From Bacteroidota bacterium (lineage in GTDB: Bacteria > Bacteroidota > Ignavibacteria > Ignavibacteriales > Melioribacteraceae): a stretch of DNA of 64,000 nucleotides. The notes under the pieces are model-generated. The model was not told the DNA's origin. It saw nothing but the letters and a program-made list of their open reading frames with translations, and did no database searches. Below, piece by piece: positions 50,054-59,854 of the stretch. Position numbers and translations under genes: made by a program. Each line of letters starts with the position of its first letter. Within the stretch, counting starts at the first letter, position 1. The stretch covers positions 19,290-83,289 of the forward strand of contig JAKAKD010000073.1 of the NCBI GenBank assembly GCA_021824635.1. Reading direction: 5' to 3'.

Positions 50054-50507
50054 TTTTTTAGAAAAACTTCTCGGCTCAGGATTCTATACCGGTTATATAC
50101 GGTTTGCATCCGGCACCTGGGGAAGTCTTGCGGCGTTGATAATTTATCTGGTACCTGGATTTGAAAATCCTTCTTTAATGATTTTTCTAATCTCTTTATT
50201 TATTCTAATCGGTGTTCCTATCGGGGATAAATTTGAAGCACTTTACGGTAAAGATCCCAAAGAATGCACAATAGATGAAGTAGTAGGAATGTGGATTACC
50301 CTCCTTTTTCTTCCTAAGAAAATTTGGTGGATAGTTCTAGCATTTTTAATCTGGCGTGCAATGGACATTGTAAAACCTTTTCCCGCTCGTAAATTAGAAA
50401 GTATTAAAGGTGGATGGGGAATTATGCTTGATGATGTAATGGCGGCAATTTATTCTTTTATCTCCATCCAATTAATAATTTACTTTTTTAACATTATGGT
50501 TAAATAA
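50043..50507 (+). CDS. pgpA: Phosphatidylglycerophosphatase A
   Basis: 154 residues, four hydrophobic segments. Motifs: GSGFYTGYIRFASGTWGSLAA, EALYGKDPKECTIDEVVGMW (metal-binding acids) and GGWGIMLDDVMAAIYS. Removes phosphate from PGP to give phosphatidylglycerol. GTG start inside the pgsA end; no separate ribosome binding site beyond the coupled one. cinA starts three bases after the stop. Confidence 0.94.
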   Translation: MKINFLEKLLGSGFYTGYIRFASGTWGSLAALIIYLVPGFENPSLMIFLISLFILIGVPIGDKFEALYGKDPKECTIDEVVGMWITLLFLPKKIWWIVLAFLIWRAMDIVKPFPARKLESIKGGWGIMLDDVMAAIYSFISIQLIIYFFNIMVK

Positions 50508-50510
50508 AAA

Positions 50511-51764
50511 ATGAAAGCACACATTATTACTATTGGCGATGAAATATTGATCGGACAGACACTTAATACCAATGCTGCATTCATTGGTGAAAAGTTAACG
50601 AATTCACAAATACAAGTAAGCGCCTCAAGTGTTGTACCCGATGATGAAGAGATTATTCTAAAAGAATTCAAACGTACACTTGATTCCAATGATGTCGTGA
50701 TTGTTACAGGCGGATTAGGTCCCACACATGATGACGTTACAAGAAAATGTGTTGTTGATTTCTTCCAAACAGAACTGGTCGAAAATGAAGAAGTGCTTTC
50801 CGATATAAAAAAGTTTTTTGAATCAAGGGCGAGAATATTAACCGAAACAAACCGCAGTCAAGCGCTGGTACCCAAAATTGCTGTACCGATACGCAACAGA
50901 AGAGGTACCGCGCCTGGATATTGGATAGAACAAAAAGGAAAAATATTTGTCTGCATGCCGGGTGTGCCGCATGAAATGAAAAATATGATGGAGACTTTTG
51001 TCATTCCAAAACTTAGTGGAATGTTGGAAAGGAAAAGCCACATATCAATCAGCAATTTACTTTCTACCGGAATTCCGGAATCTAATCTTTTTGACCGACT
51101 TGGAAATATAGATGAACTTCTTCAAGGCGCTAAGATGGCTTTTCTTCCGAGTCAATTTGGTGTTAAGATTCGAATTACTGTCGAGTGTGCAACAGAAGAG
51201 GAAGCAAATAATAAATTGGTCGAAATTGAACAAAAAATACGCGCTAAGGTCGGAAGATATATCTATGGCAAAAATGATGACACGCTTGAAGGTGTGATTG
51301 CAAAATTATTAATTGACCGGGGACTTAAAATTGCAGTTGCTGAATCTTGTACTGGCGGATTGATAAATAATCGTCTAACTAATGTTAGCGGAAGCAGTAA
51401 ATTTTTGGAGCGCGGCATTGTTGCTTACAGCAACGCCGCAAAAGTTGAATTACTTCATGTTGATGAAGACACGATTCAGAAATATGGAGCGGTAAGCATG
51501 GAAGTTGCCCGTCAACTTGCTGAAGGTGTTAAAGCAATCAGCGGCTCAGATATTGGTTTATCCGTTACTGGTATTATGGGGCCGACTGGTGGCACAGAAA
51601 CCAAACCGGTTGGATTGGTTTATATTGGTATTTGCGATGCCACTATTTGTACCGCATATGAATACCATTTCGGCGATGACCGATTATTGAATAAAGATCG
51701 GACATCTCAAGCGGCTCTTGAAATGCTGAGAAAAAATCTTCTCGGAATTTCTTATGAAGATTAG
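50511..51764 (+). CDS. cinA: CinA family nicotinamide-nucleotide amidohydrolase / competence-damage protein
   Basis: 417 residues, two-domain type. N-terminal COG1058 domain: IITIGDEILIGQTLNTNAAF, VTGGLGPTHDDVT, GTAPGYWIEQ, CMPGVPHEMK. C-terminal PncC domain: VAESCTGGLINNRLTNVSGSS, GAVSMEVARQLAEG and VTGIMGPTGGTETKPVGLV. It deamidates NMN in pyridine salvage and hydrolyses ADP-ribose. Overlaps thpR by 11 bp and precedes recA, a frequent arrangement. Confidence 0.95.
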   Translation: MKAHIITIGDEILIGQTLNTNAAFIGEKLTNSQIQVSASSVVPDDEEIILKEFKRTLDSNDVVIVTGGLGPTHDDVTRKCVVDFFQTELVENEEVLSDIKKFFESRARILTETNRSQALVPKIAVPIRNRRGTAPGYWIEQKGKIFVCMPGVPHEMKNMMETFVIPKLSGMLERKSHISISNLLSTGIPESNLFDRLGNIDELLQGAKMAFLPSQFGVKIRITVECATEEEANNKLVEIEQKIRAKVGRYIYGKNDDTLEGVIAKLLIDRGLKIAVAESCTGGLINNRLTNVSGSSKFLERGIVAYSNAAKVELLHVDEDTIQKYGAVSMEVARQLAEGVKAISGSDIGLSVTGIMGPTGGTETKPVGLVYIGICDATICTAYEYHFGDDRLLNKDRTSQAALEMLRKNLLGISYED

Positions 51765-52311
51765 AGCATTTATTGCGCTCGAAATACCGGATGATTCCCT
51801 TTCGGAAATTCTTAAAATTAGAGATGAAAAAATTGGCAAAATCGGAAATGTTAGATGGGAAGAGAAAGAAAAATTACACCTTACCTTAAAGTTCCTTGGC
51901 GATATTAACTCAGAAATGATTGGCGAATATTCTAATAACCTGGAAAAAATTATTGACGCGTATGATAGTCTGAAATTAAGTTTTAGCGAGTTTGGTGTTT
52001 TCAAAAGAAGAGATGAGTATAAAATCCTCTGGATTGGATTGAATGAAAATAAGAAACTTCTGGAATTGGCTAATGAAATTGACGTTTCATTTGCAGATTT
52101 TGGATTTGAAAAAGAAAAAAGGAACTTTAAATTGCATATTACTTTATTAAGATTTCGTGGATATGAAGATTCAGAAAAAATAGTATCTTTGACACACGTA
52201 AAACTTCCCGTAATTGAATTTAAGGCAAACACAGTAACTCTTTTCGAAAGTAAATTATTACCGAGCGGATCGGTTTATAGATCACTAAAAAAATTTTATT
52301 TGAAAAACTAA
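51754..52311 (+). CDS. thpR: RNA 2',3'-cyclic phosphodiesterase
   Basis: 185 residues. Two HxTx motifs, HLTL near residue 42 ([13 protein letters not shown]) and HITL near residue 129 ([10 protein letters not shown]), form the 2H phosphoesterase active site. Opens 2',3'-cyclic phosphates on RNA ends. The start overlaps cinA, and recA begins ten bases after its stop, with GGAGG between. Confidence 0.92.
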   Translation: MKIRAFIALEIPDDSLSEILKIRDEKIGKIGNVRWEEKEKLHLTLKFLGDINSEMIGEYSNNLEKIIDAYDSLKLSFSEFGVFKRRDEYKILWIGLNENKKLLELANEIDVSFADFGFEKEKRNFKLHITLLRFRGYEDSEKIVSLTHVKLPVIEFKANTVTLFESKLLPSGSVYRSLKKFYLKN

Positions 52312-52321
52312 CGGAGGAAAC

Positions 52322-53380
52322 ATGGCCACTGATAAAGACGCCAGATTAAAAATTTTAGAAGAAACTATTGCTTCTATAGATAAAACTTACGGAAAAGGCA
52401 CAATTATGAAATTGGGAGACGGCGTTATAAATGCTGTCGAATCAATTTCTACAGGATCGCTAACATTGGATTTTGCATTAGGTATTGGCGGAGTTCCGCG
52501 TGGAAGAATAGTGGAAATTTACGGTCCCGAGTCATCGGGCAAAACTACATTGTGTCTTCACATTATTGCAGAAGCTCAGAAAGCAGGCGGACTTGCGGCG
52601 TTCATAGATGCAGAGCATGCAATGGATCTTAATTATGCAAAACGTTTGAATGTTGACACAAAAAATCTTCTCTTATCGCAACCGGATTTTGGAGAGCAAG
52701 CACTTGAAATTGTTGACACACTTGTTAGAAGCAATGCTCTGGATATAATTGTTATTGATTCTGTCGCAGCTCTTGTACCTCGCTCTGAGATTGAAGGCGA
52801 TATGGGAGATCCGCAAATGGCAATGCAGGCACGGTTGATGTCTCAAGCGCTTCGTAAATTGACCGGCGCAATTAGTAAATCAAAAACTTGTGTAATCTTT
52901 ACAAATCAATTGAGAAGTAAGATCGGGGTGATGTTCGGAAATCCGGAGACCACAACTGGAGGCAACGCTTTGAAATTTTATGCCTCTGTTAGATTAGATA
53001 TTAGAAGAGTCGGTGCGTTGAAAGACGGACAAAATGTTTTTGGCAATAGAACAAAAGTAAAAATTGTAAAGAGCAAGGTTGCGCCGCCGTTCAAAGAAGT
53101 TGAATTTGATATCCTTTACAATGAAGGTATAAGCAAAGCCGGAGAAATTATTGATCTAGCAAGCGAGAAAAATCTTCTTAACAAAAGCGGTTCATGGTTT
53201 ACCTACAAAGAGAATCGTTATCAAGGACGCGACCAATTGAAAGCTAAGATGCTGGAAGACCCTGAACTATTTAGTTCACTTGAGAAAGATGTTAAAGCTG
53301 CTCTTGGAATGATTAAAGAAGAACATTCCAAACCGGTAAAAGAGAAAGAAGAAACGGAAACTAAATCAAAGAAAAAGTAA
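52322..53380 (+). CDS. recA: Recombinase A
   Basis: 352 residues, full length. Walker [50 protein letters not shown] and [20 protein letters not shown] are unmistakable. It forms filaments on single-stranded DNA for recombination and SOS induction. The C-terminus is charged ([13 protein letters not shown]), as usual. recX follows three bases later and is probably a translational partner. Confidence 0.98.
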   Translation: MATDKDARLKILEETIASIDKTYGKGTIMKLGDGVINAVESISTGSLTLDFALGIGGVPRGRIVEIYGPESSGKTTLCLHIIAEAQKAGGLAAFIDAEHAMDLNYAKRLNVDTKNLLLSQPDFGEQALEIVDTLVRSNALDIIVIDSVAALVPRSEIEGDMGDPQMAMQARLMSQALRKLTGAISKSKTCVIFTNQLRSKIGVMFGNPETTTGGNALKFYASVRLDIRRVGALKDGQNVFGNRTKVKIVKSKVAPPFKEVEFDILYNEGISKAGEIIDLASEKNLLNKSGSWFTYKENRYQGRDQLKAKMLEDPELFSSLEKDVKAALGMIKEEHSKPVKEKEETETKSKKK

Positions 53381-53383
53381 TAG

Positions 53384-54010
53384 ATGATCATCACTGCTCT
53401 GCAGCGGAAGGGAAATAATGTTGTAATTATTTTTGATGATAGAGAGCCGATAACTTTCGATTACCGTACTGTGCTTGATAATGGTCTTCGAAAAAACGAT
53501 ACTATTGATGAAAAGTTCTTTGAGCGGTTAATTTCTGAAAGTAACTTCCTAAAAATAAAAGATTCGGCATTTAGATTACTAGGGAGAAGACATCACTCGA
53601 CTTCCGAACTGAGAATCAAACTCATAAAGAAAAAATATCCTAAAGAGATTATCCAAAGAGTTTTGTCGGATCTCACAGATAATAATCTTCTTGATGACGA
53701 ACAGTTTGCAATTGCCTATTTGGAAGAAAGATTGGTCAAGAAAAAAATCGGTGTCAATAAACTCAAAGCTGAATTATTCAAGAGGGGAATTGATAGAAAG
53801 ATTATTGATAAAGTTTTATTGAATGTTGATTCTCAGTTAAGTTATGATCAAGCCATGGAATTGGCACAGAGAAAAATGATGTCGCTTAGACGAAAAGAAT
53901 TGGATGAGAAGAAACTGAAATCGAAAATCTTTTTGTTCCTTACTTCTCGCGGCTTCGAATCTGAATTAATCTTAAAAGTCTTGAATGATTTGAACCCTGA
54001 AAACGAATAG
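53384..54010 (+). CDS. recX: RecX family regulator of RecA
   Basis: 208 residues. Three tandem three-helix repeats, e.g. RLLGRRHHSTSELRIKLIKKKYP, ILTDNNLLDDEQFAIAYLEERLVKKKIGVNKLKAELFKRGI and RGFESELILKVLNDL. RecX caps or destabilises RecA filaments. The N-terminal ~70 residues (ALQRKGNNVVIIFDDREP) are a strand-rich part outside the core repeats. Directly downstream of recA, its usual place. Confidence 0.88.
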   Translation: MIITALQRKGNNVVIIFDDREPITFDYRTVLDNGLRKNDTIDEKFFERLISESNFLKIKDSAFRLLGRRHHSTSELRIKLIKKKYPKEIIQRVLSDLTDNNLLDDEQFAIAYLEERLVKKKIGVNKLKAELFKRGIDRKIIDKVLLNVDSQLSYDQAMELAQRKMMSLRRKELDEKKLKSKIFLFLTSRGFESELILKVLNDLNPENE

Positions 54011-54071
54011 ATACAGCTATTGTTTTCTATACTACATTTACTATTTTTGAAATCAAATTCTAAAAAAATCA

Positions 54072-55241
54072 ATGAATAAGTTTACCGGAGTAGATTATTT
54101 TAATGTAGAAACTCTTTTGGCAGAAGATGAAATAATGGTGCGCAACTCCGTCCGTGAATTTGTTGATGGCAAGATCATTCCAATCATAGAAAAACATTAC
54201 CGCGAAGAAAAATTTCCGCTTCATCTTGTAAAAGAGCTTGGTAAACTCGGTCTCTTTGGAATTACATTACCGCAAAAGTATGGATGTGCCGGGATGAATA
54301 ATGTTTCTTACGGTTTAGTAATGCAGGAATTAGAAAGAGGCGATAGCGGCATTAGGAGTTTTGTTTCTGTTCAAACATCATTGGTGATGTATCCAATCTT
54401 TACATTCGGCAGTGAAGAACAAAAAGATTATTGGCTGCCGCAACTTGCAAGCGGAGAAAAGATTGGTTGTTTTGGACTAACGGAACCCGATTTTGGTTCT
54501 AACCCCGGTGGAATGGTCACTCGCGCTGAGAAAGTTAACGGCGGATTCAAAATTAACGGCGCTAAAATGTGGATTACAAACGGAACGATTGCAGATGTGG
54601 CTGTAGTTTGGGCAAAGCTTGATGGTGTAGTGAGAGGATTTTTAGTAGAGAAGGGAACTGAAGGATTTACCGCACCCGAAATGAAAGGGAAACATTCTCT
54701 TAAAGCTTCCGTTACTTCCGAATTAATCTTTCAAGATGTTTTTATTCCAGAGAAAAATATTTTACCGGGCAGTAAAGGATTGAAATCACCATTGATGTGT
54801 TTAAATCAAGCTAGATACGGAATTGCCTGGGGTGTTGTAGGCTCAATGATGGCATGTTATGATTCGGCATTAAACTATGCAAAGTCGCGTATTCAATTCA
54901 GCAAACCGATTGCGGCATATCAAATGACACAAGAGAAATTAGTTTACATGCTTACTGAAATTACTAAAGCACAACTTCTCAATTTGCAGTTAGGTCGGTT
55001 GAAAGATAAAGGCGAAGTAAAACATACACAAGTATCAATGGCTAAAAGAAATAATTGCGAGAAAGCTTTAGAGATAGCGCGTATTTCGCGCGAGATTCAT
55101 GGCGCTAACGGAATTTTAGATGAATATCCGGTAATGAGGCACGCACAAAATTTAGAATCTGTAAAAACTTATGAAGGCACACACGAAATGCATACTCTTA
55201 TCATTGGTGAAGATATAACAGGGTTTGCAGCGTTTGATTAA
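54072..55241 (+). CDS. Acyl-CoA dehydrogenase, glutaryl-CoA dehydrogenase type
   Basis: 389 residues. ACAD fold with FGLTEPDFGSNPGGMVTRAE, GAKMWITNGTIADVAVVWAK and catalytic Glu in KTYEGTHEMHTLIIGEDITG. The TYEGTH context and GxMVTRAEK are those of the glutaryl-CoA dehydrogenase group (Lys/Trp breakdown), though other short-chain substrates are possible. It stands between recX and guaB, ended by its own terminator. Confidence 0.82.
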   Translation: MNKFTGVDYFNVETLLAEDEIMVRNSVREFVDGKIIPIIEKHYREEKFPLHLVKELGKLGLFGITLPQKYGCAGMNNVSYGLVMQELERGDSGIRSFVSVQTSLVMYPIFTFGSEEQKDYWLPQLASGEKIGCFGLTEPDFGSNPGGMVTRAEKVNGGFKINGAKMWITNGTIADVAVVWAKLDGVVRGFLVEKGTEGFTAPEMKGKHSLKASVTSELIFQDVFIPEKNILPGSKGLKSPLMCLNQARYGIAWGVVGSMMACYDSALNYAKSRIQFSKPIAAYQMTQEKLVYMLTEITKAQLLNLQLGRLKDKGEVKHTQVSMAKRNNCEKALEIARISREIHGANGILDEYPVMRHAQNLESVKTYEGTHEMHTLIIGEDITGFAAFD

Positions 55242-55248
55242 AAATTGA

Positions 55249-55272
55249 GACCACTTTCCATGGTCTTTTTTG
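55249..55272 (+). terminator. Rho-independent terminator before guaB
   Basis: GACCA and TGGTC form a short stem with a CTTTCCA-type loop, followed by TTTTTT. It ends the acyl-CoA dehydrogenase transcript. Confidence 0.75.
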
Positions 55273-55291
55273 TATATAAAGTGAGGTTAAA

Positions 55292-56770
55292 ATGGCTAAA
55301 AATAAAATTGATTTCGAAGGTTTAACTTTTGACGACATACTTCTTGTTCCGGCTCGTTCTACTGTTCTTCCTCGTCAGACTGACATAACTTCATTTTTAA
55401 CTAGAGATATTAAATTGAATATTCCATTTATCTCTGCAGCAATGGATACGGTTACTGAATCGCAAATGGCAATTGCCATGGCAGCTCAAGGCGGAATTGG
55501 AATAATTCATAAAAATATGTCAATAGATAAACAAGCCGATGAAGTTGATAAAGTAAAACGGTCCGAAAGCGGAATGATTGTAAATCCGATTACTCTTACT
55601 CCGGATAGGACGATTAAAGATGCAGAAGAACTAATGTCGAAGTATCATATCTCGGGAATTCCTGTAATTGATGAAAAAGGAAAATTAGTAGGTATTCTTA
55701 CAAACCGAGATTTGAGATTTGAACGAACAGGAAGCAAACTTGTAAGTCAATTGATGACAAAAGAAAATTTAATTACGGCACCTCTCGGAACAACTTTGCA
55801 CGAAGCAGAAAAAATTCTTCATAAATACAGGATCGAAAAACTTCCTGTCGTTGATAAGAAAGGAATAATCAAAGGTCTTATCACATACAAAGATATCATG
55901 AAGAAAAAAACATTTCCTCATGCTTGTAAAGATGAACTTGGAAGATTAAGAGTTGGCGCAGGTGTTGGTGTAACATCAGATACATTAAAAAGAGTCGAAG
56001 CATTAGTCGCATCTAATGTTGATGTTATTGTTCTCGATACTGCCCATGGTCATTCAGAAGGTGTATTGAAAATGGTCAAAGAAATTAGAAGAAAATTTAA
56101 ACATACTCAGTTAATTGCCGGTAATATAGTAACAAAAGAAGCGGCTCTTGAACTTGTGGCTTGCGGCGTTAACGCTGTTAAAGTTGGAATTGGTGCCGGT
56201 TCCATATGTACGACACGTGTAATTGCGGGCGTAGGTGTTCCACAAATTAGCGCTGTGCTGGAAGTTGCAAATGCATTGAAAGTGAAAAATATTCCGGTTA
56301 TTTCCGACGGAGGAATAAAACAAACCGGTGATGTTGCAAAAGCAATTGCCGCCGGAGCGGATACAGTCATGATGGGTGGAATGCTTGCAGGTGTTGATGA
56401 AACCCCCGGTGAAAAAGTTTTATTTGAAGGAAGAAGTTTTAAAGTTTACCGTGGAATGGGTTCGCTTGGCGCAATGAAGCAGGGAAGCAGTGACCGTTAT
56501 TTCCAGGATGTAGAAGCTGATATTAAGAAACTGGTTCCGGAAGGAATCGAAGGACGCGTTCCTTTTAAAGGATCTTTGTCTGATACAATCTACCAATTTA
56601 TAGGTGGATTGAGAGCGGCAATGGGTTACTGCGGTGCAAAGACCATCAAAGATCTTAAAACAAAATCAAAATTTGTCAAGATATCGAATGCCGGTTTGCG
56701 GGAAAGTCATCCTCATGATGTTTTAATAACTGAAGAAGCTCCTAATTATCAGATGACTAAGAAAATCTAA
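55292..56770 (+). CDS. guaB: Inosine-5'-monophosphate dehydrogenase
   Basis: 492 residues. The catalytic cysteine lies in [20 protein letters not shown] (Cys in SICTT); [11 protein letters not shown] and [16 protein letters not shown] open the barrel. Two CBS modules sit at about 95-205 ([12 protein letters not shown] and [11 protein letters not shown]), the usual regulatory insert. Oxidises IMP to XMP with NAD+, the committed step to GMP. The end [18 protein letters not shown] is typical. Confidence 0.97.
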   Translation: MAKNKIDFEGLTFDDILLVPARSTVLPRQTDITSFLTRDIKLNIPFISAAMDTVTESQMAIAMAAQGGIGIIHKNMSIDKQADEVDKVKRSESGMIVNPITLTPDRTIKDAEELMSKYHISGIPVIDEKGKLVGILTNRDLRFERTGSKLVSQLMTKENLITAPLGTTLHEAEKILHKYRIEKLPVVDKKGIIKGLITYKDIMKKKTFPHACKDELGRLRVGAGVGVTSDTLKRVEALVASNVDVIVLDTAHGHSEGVLKMVKEIRRKFKHTQLIAGNIVTKEAALELVACGVNAVKVGIGAGSICTTRVIAGVGVPQISAVLEVANALKVKNIPVISDGGIKQTGDVAKAIAAGADTVMMGGMLAGVDETPGEKVLFEGRSFKVYRGMGSLGAMKQGSSDRYFQDVEADIKKLVPEGIEGRVPFKGSLSDTIYQFIGGLRAAMGYCGAKTIKDLKTKSKFVKISNAGLRESHPHDVLITEEAPNYQMTKKI

Positions 56771-56847
56771 TTCAATGTCAATTGAATATAAAAGATTAAA
56801 AATTGAGCGGTGTAAAAGAATAATTACTCATAAATAAATAATATCCT

Positions 56848-58131
56848 ATGTTCAAAGTACTCGTTATTGCTTACTATTATCCTCCGCTCGGTTTAAGTGG
56901 TGTTCAGAGAACGCTAAAATTTACAAAGTATATGAGCAGTTATAATTGGGAACCGACAGTTATAACCACAGGTAATGTTGCCTATTTTGCACACGATTTT
57001 TCTTTGCTCAAAGAAGCGGAAGAATCCGGAGTCAAGATCATTCGAACGGAAGCTTTTGATGTGAATGCTATTCTTGGCAAACAGTACAATACTGTAAGTA
57101 TGCCTAAAGAGTTTATTCGTAGAACTCTATCAAGAATTAGTAAAGTATTTTTCATTCCTGACAATAAAAATTCTTGGGCAAAGAAAGCTTATAAAGTAGC
57201 TAAAGAACTTTTGCAGAAAGAAAAATTTGATATCATCTTTGTCTCAGTTCCCCCATATTCTGGATTTGTAACCGCATCAAAACTGAAAAAGGAATTCGGA
57301 ATTCCTCTTTTTGTAGATTACCGCGATCTCTGGTATGGAAATCATTTCGCATTTTATCCGACTCCATATCACCGGTACAAACACAAGAAATTGGAATACA
57401 AAGCATTACGAGCGGCAGATAAAGTTGTGGCGATCAACCGAAAGATTAAAGAAAAAATATTGTTGAATTATCCCTTTCTCTCTTTTAATGACGTGATGTT
57501 AATTCCGCATGGTTTTGATCCGGCAGATTTTGAAAGTTCTCAAGAAAAAATTGAATCTTCTCATAAAATGAAATTAACCTATGCAGGTATATTTTATGAA
57601 AATATTACACCGGAATATTTCCTAAAAGCATTCAAACAACTTTCGGTAGATAGACCAGATATTGCAGCTAATATTGAATTGGAATTTATAGGATATCTTC
57701 GCAAAGAAAATAAAAAACTTATTACAGACCTTGGTATAAATGAATTTGTCAGAGATCATGGTTATCTGGAACATAAGGAAACAGTGAAGAGAATAAAAGC
57801 AAGCGATGTTTTGTGGATGATGATTGGAAAAATTCAAAACGCAGATACAATTTCCACAAGCAAACTTTACGAATATTTTGGCACGAGAAAACCGATTCTA
57901 GGGTGCGTGGTTGAAGGAACAGCTAAGTCGGCATTACAAGAATACGGTGCTTCATTTATTACTGCGCCCGATGATATTAAAGAGATAAAAGAAACGATAA
58001 TCAAGATTCATGATTTGTTTCAGAAGAAGAATTTACCTGTTCCAAACGAAGAATTTGTGCAAAAGCATGACCGAATTACCCTGACTGAACAACTGACAAA
58101 AGCATTTCAGTTTTATTTGAAGGCGGAATGA
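56848..58131 (+). CDS. Glycosyltransferase, GT4-like
   Basis: 427 residues of GT-B fold. VLVIAYYYPPLGLSGVQRTLKFTKYM at the start is the donor-independent N-terminal Rossmann half of GT4-type enzymes; the second half has MLIPHGFDPADFE, FIGYLRKENK and the SKLYEYFGTRKPILG acidic motif. It adds a sugar to a lipid or protein acceptor; acceptor unknown. Overlaps purD by four bases, so it is coupled to a purine gene, an unusual neighbour. Confidence 0.82.
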   Translation: MFKVLVIAYYYPPLGLSGVQRTLKFTKYMSSYNWEPTVITTGNVAYFAHDFSLLKEAEESGVKIIRTEAFDVNAILGKQYNTVSMPKEFIRRTLSRISKVFFIPDNKNSWAKKAYKVAKELLQKEKFDIIFVSVPPYSGFVTASKLKKEFGIPLFVDYRDLWYGNHFAFYPTPYHRYKHKKLEYKALRAADKVVAINRKIKEKILLNYPFLSFNDVMLIPHGFDPADFESSQEKIESSHKMKLTYAGIFYENITPEYFLKAFKQLSVDRPDIAANIELEFIGYLRKENKKLITDLGINEFVRDHGYLEHKETVKRIKASDVLWMMIGKIQNADTISTSKLYEYFGTRKPILGCVVEGTAKSALQEYGASFITAPDDIKEIKETIIKIHDLFQKKNLPVPNEEFVQKHDRITLTEQLTKAFQFYLKAE

Positions 58132-59405
58132 TGAAAATTGTATTAATCGGAGCCGGTGGAAGAGAACATGCGTTGGCAGTCAAAATTGCTGAATGTAAAG
58201 GGACTGAAAAACTTTATATTATTCCGGGAAATACCGGAACGAAACAAGTTGGAGAAAATGTTCAGATCAATCAAGATGATCATGAATTGATAATTAAATT
58301 TTGTCTGGAGCATAAAATTGACCTTGTCGTGATTGGTCCAGAAAAACCATTGATAGACGGGCTGGCGGATAAATTAAGAAACGAAGGGATAAAAGTTTTT
58401 GGTCCATCGAAAAAAGCCGCTCGGATTGAAGGGGAGAAATCATTCGCAAAAAACTTAATGAAGAAATCCAAAATTCCAACCGCCGCTTTTGAAGTATTCG
58501 ATAAAGAAAATTATGATGAAGCCATAAGCTATTTGAATAAAATCAATTATCCGACAGTAATTAAAGCAGATGGTATTGCCGCGGGCAAAGGTGTTATGAT
58601 CGCAGAGGCTTTTGATGATGCAAAAGAAGCTTTGAAAGAATGTTTTATAAATTGTTCTTTTGGAAGTGCCGGAGATAAAATTGTAATTGAAGAATTTATG
58701 TCTGGACAAGAAGCTTCCATTTTTGCAATAACCGATGGAACAGATTTTATATTACTTCCTGCCGCACAGGATCATAAAAGAATATTTGACGGTGATAAAG
58801 GGAAAAATACCGGAGGAATGGGCGCGTATGCTCCAACTCCATTTGTAAATGATAGGGATCTAAGTATAATTGCTAAAGAAATTATTGAACCAACCTTAAA
58901 TGCTTTGCGTGAAAAGGGAATGCCTTTTATCGGTTGTCTTTATTGCGGATTGATGATGACTAGTTCAGGACCAAAAGTTGTAGAGTTCAATTGCCGTTTC
59001 GGTGATCCGGAAACTCAAGTGATTCTTCCTTTGTTGGAGGGGAATTTTGTTGAGCTATTATATTCCGCTGCATCTGGTAAAATTAACAAAGATGCTGTTA
59101 AGTATAATGGCGGCGCATCCGTTTGTATTGTTGCCGCTTCAGGAGGTTACCCGGATGCGTTTGAAAAGGGTTTTGTAATTGACGGTTTGGAAAATGTATC
59201 CCGGAATGTAAGTGTTTATCATGCGGGGTGTAAAGAACTAAATGGAAAAATTTTAACCAATGGCGGAAGAGTCTTAAATATTACATCATTTACAGAGAAG
59301 AACAATATAACCGATGCAAAAAGAATGGCTTACGAAGCTCTTTCAAAAATTAGTTTCGAGGGAATGCAATACAGAAAAGATATTTCTGACAAAGCTTTGA
59401 AGTAA
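58128..59405 (+). CDS. purD: Phosphoribosylamine--glycine ligase
   Basis: 425 residues. ATP-grasp enzyme: VLIGAGGREHALA, PLIDGLADKLRNEG, KADGIAAGKGV, and the metal-binding NCRFGDPETQVILPLL. It adds glycine to phosphoribosylamine. Two ATGs in a row (58128, 58131) at the overlap with the glycosyltransferase stop; the first is annotated, either could be used. Confidence 0.96.
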   Translation: MMKIVLIGAGGREHALAVKIAECKGTEKLYIIPGNTGTKQVGENVQINQDDHELIIKFCLEHKIDLVVIGPEKPLIDGLADKLRNEGIKVFGPSKKAARIEGEKSFAKNLMKKSKIPTAAFEVFDKENYDEAISYLNKINYPTVIKADGIAAGKGVMIAEAFDDAKEALKECFINCSFGSAGDKIVIEEFMSGQEASIFAITDGTDFILLPAAQDHKRIFDGDKGKNTGGMGAYAPTPFVNDRDLSIIAKEIIEPTLNALREKGMPFIGCLYCGLMMTSSGPKVVEFNCRFGDPETQVILPLLEGNFVELLYSAASGKINKDAVKYNGGASVCIVAASGGYPDAFEKGFVIDGLENVSRNVSVYHAGCKELNGKILTNGGRVLNITSFTEKNNITDAKRMAYEALSKISFEGMQYRKDISDKALK

Positions 59406-59437
59406 TTTTTTTTTGTATTAGCCTACTTGAGATATTC

Positions 59438-59468
59438 GCAATTATCCATTCTCAATTTTCAATTAATT
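59438..59468. repeat. CAATT-rich short repeat after purD
   Basis: Words GCAATTAT, CATTCTCAATT and TTTCAATTAAT resemble the stretch at about 7721-7757. It lies between the convergent purD and HINT genes. Probably a dispersed intergenic repeat. Confidence 0.4.
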
Positions 59469-59852
59469 TTATCCCGGTGGCCAGTTCATCTTGCGCCCGC
59501 CAAGCAGATGCAAATGGAGATGATAAACTTCTTGCCCGGCGTCGGGACCGCAATTTAAAACCAACCGAAAACCGGTTTCACTTACGCCAAGATCTTTGGC
59601 AATTTTATTTGCAGCTTCGTATAATGCTCCGAGAAGAAAATCATGTTTTTTCGGCTCGATATCGCGTGTAGTCTCGATCTCGGTTATTTTGGGAATAATA
59701 ATAACATGAACCGGTGCCTGTGGGTTGATATCTTTGAAAGCAATAACATCATCATTTTCAAAAACAATTTGAGCATGAATCTCTTTGCGGATAATCTTGG
59801 AAAAAATTGTCCCGCCATTTGCGGGATCCCGTTTTGCGGTGATTTCTCCCAT
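59469..59852 (-). CDS. HINT-type histidine triad protein
   Basis: 127 residues. HIT motif HLHLHLLGGRKMNWPPG at the very end, preceded by FKDINPQAPVHVIIIPK and GFRLVLNCGPDAGQEVYHLH, as in HINT/PKCI-1. It cleaves nucleotide phosphoramidates. The N-terminus (MGEITAKRDPANGG) is ~12 residues longer than the usual TIFSKII start; an internal start at the second half is not available as ATG. Located 2 bp from the sigma-54 regulator gene, same strand. Confidence 0.9.
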   Translation of the reverse strand: MGEITAKRDPANGGTIFSKIIRKEIHAQIVFENDDVIAFKDINPQAPVHVIIIPKITEIETTRDIEPKKHDFLLGALYEAANKIAKDLGVSETGFRLVLNCGPDAGQEVYHLHLHLLGGRKMNWPPG

Positions 59853-59854
59853 GG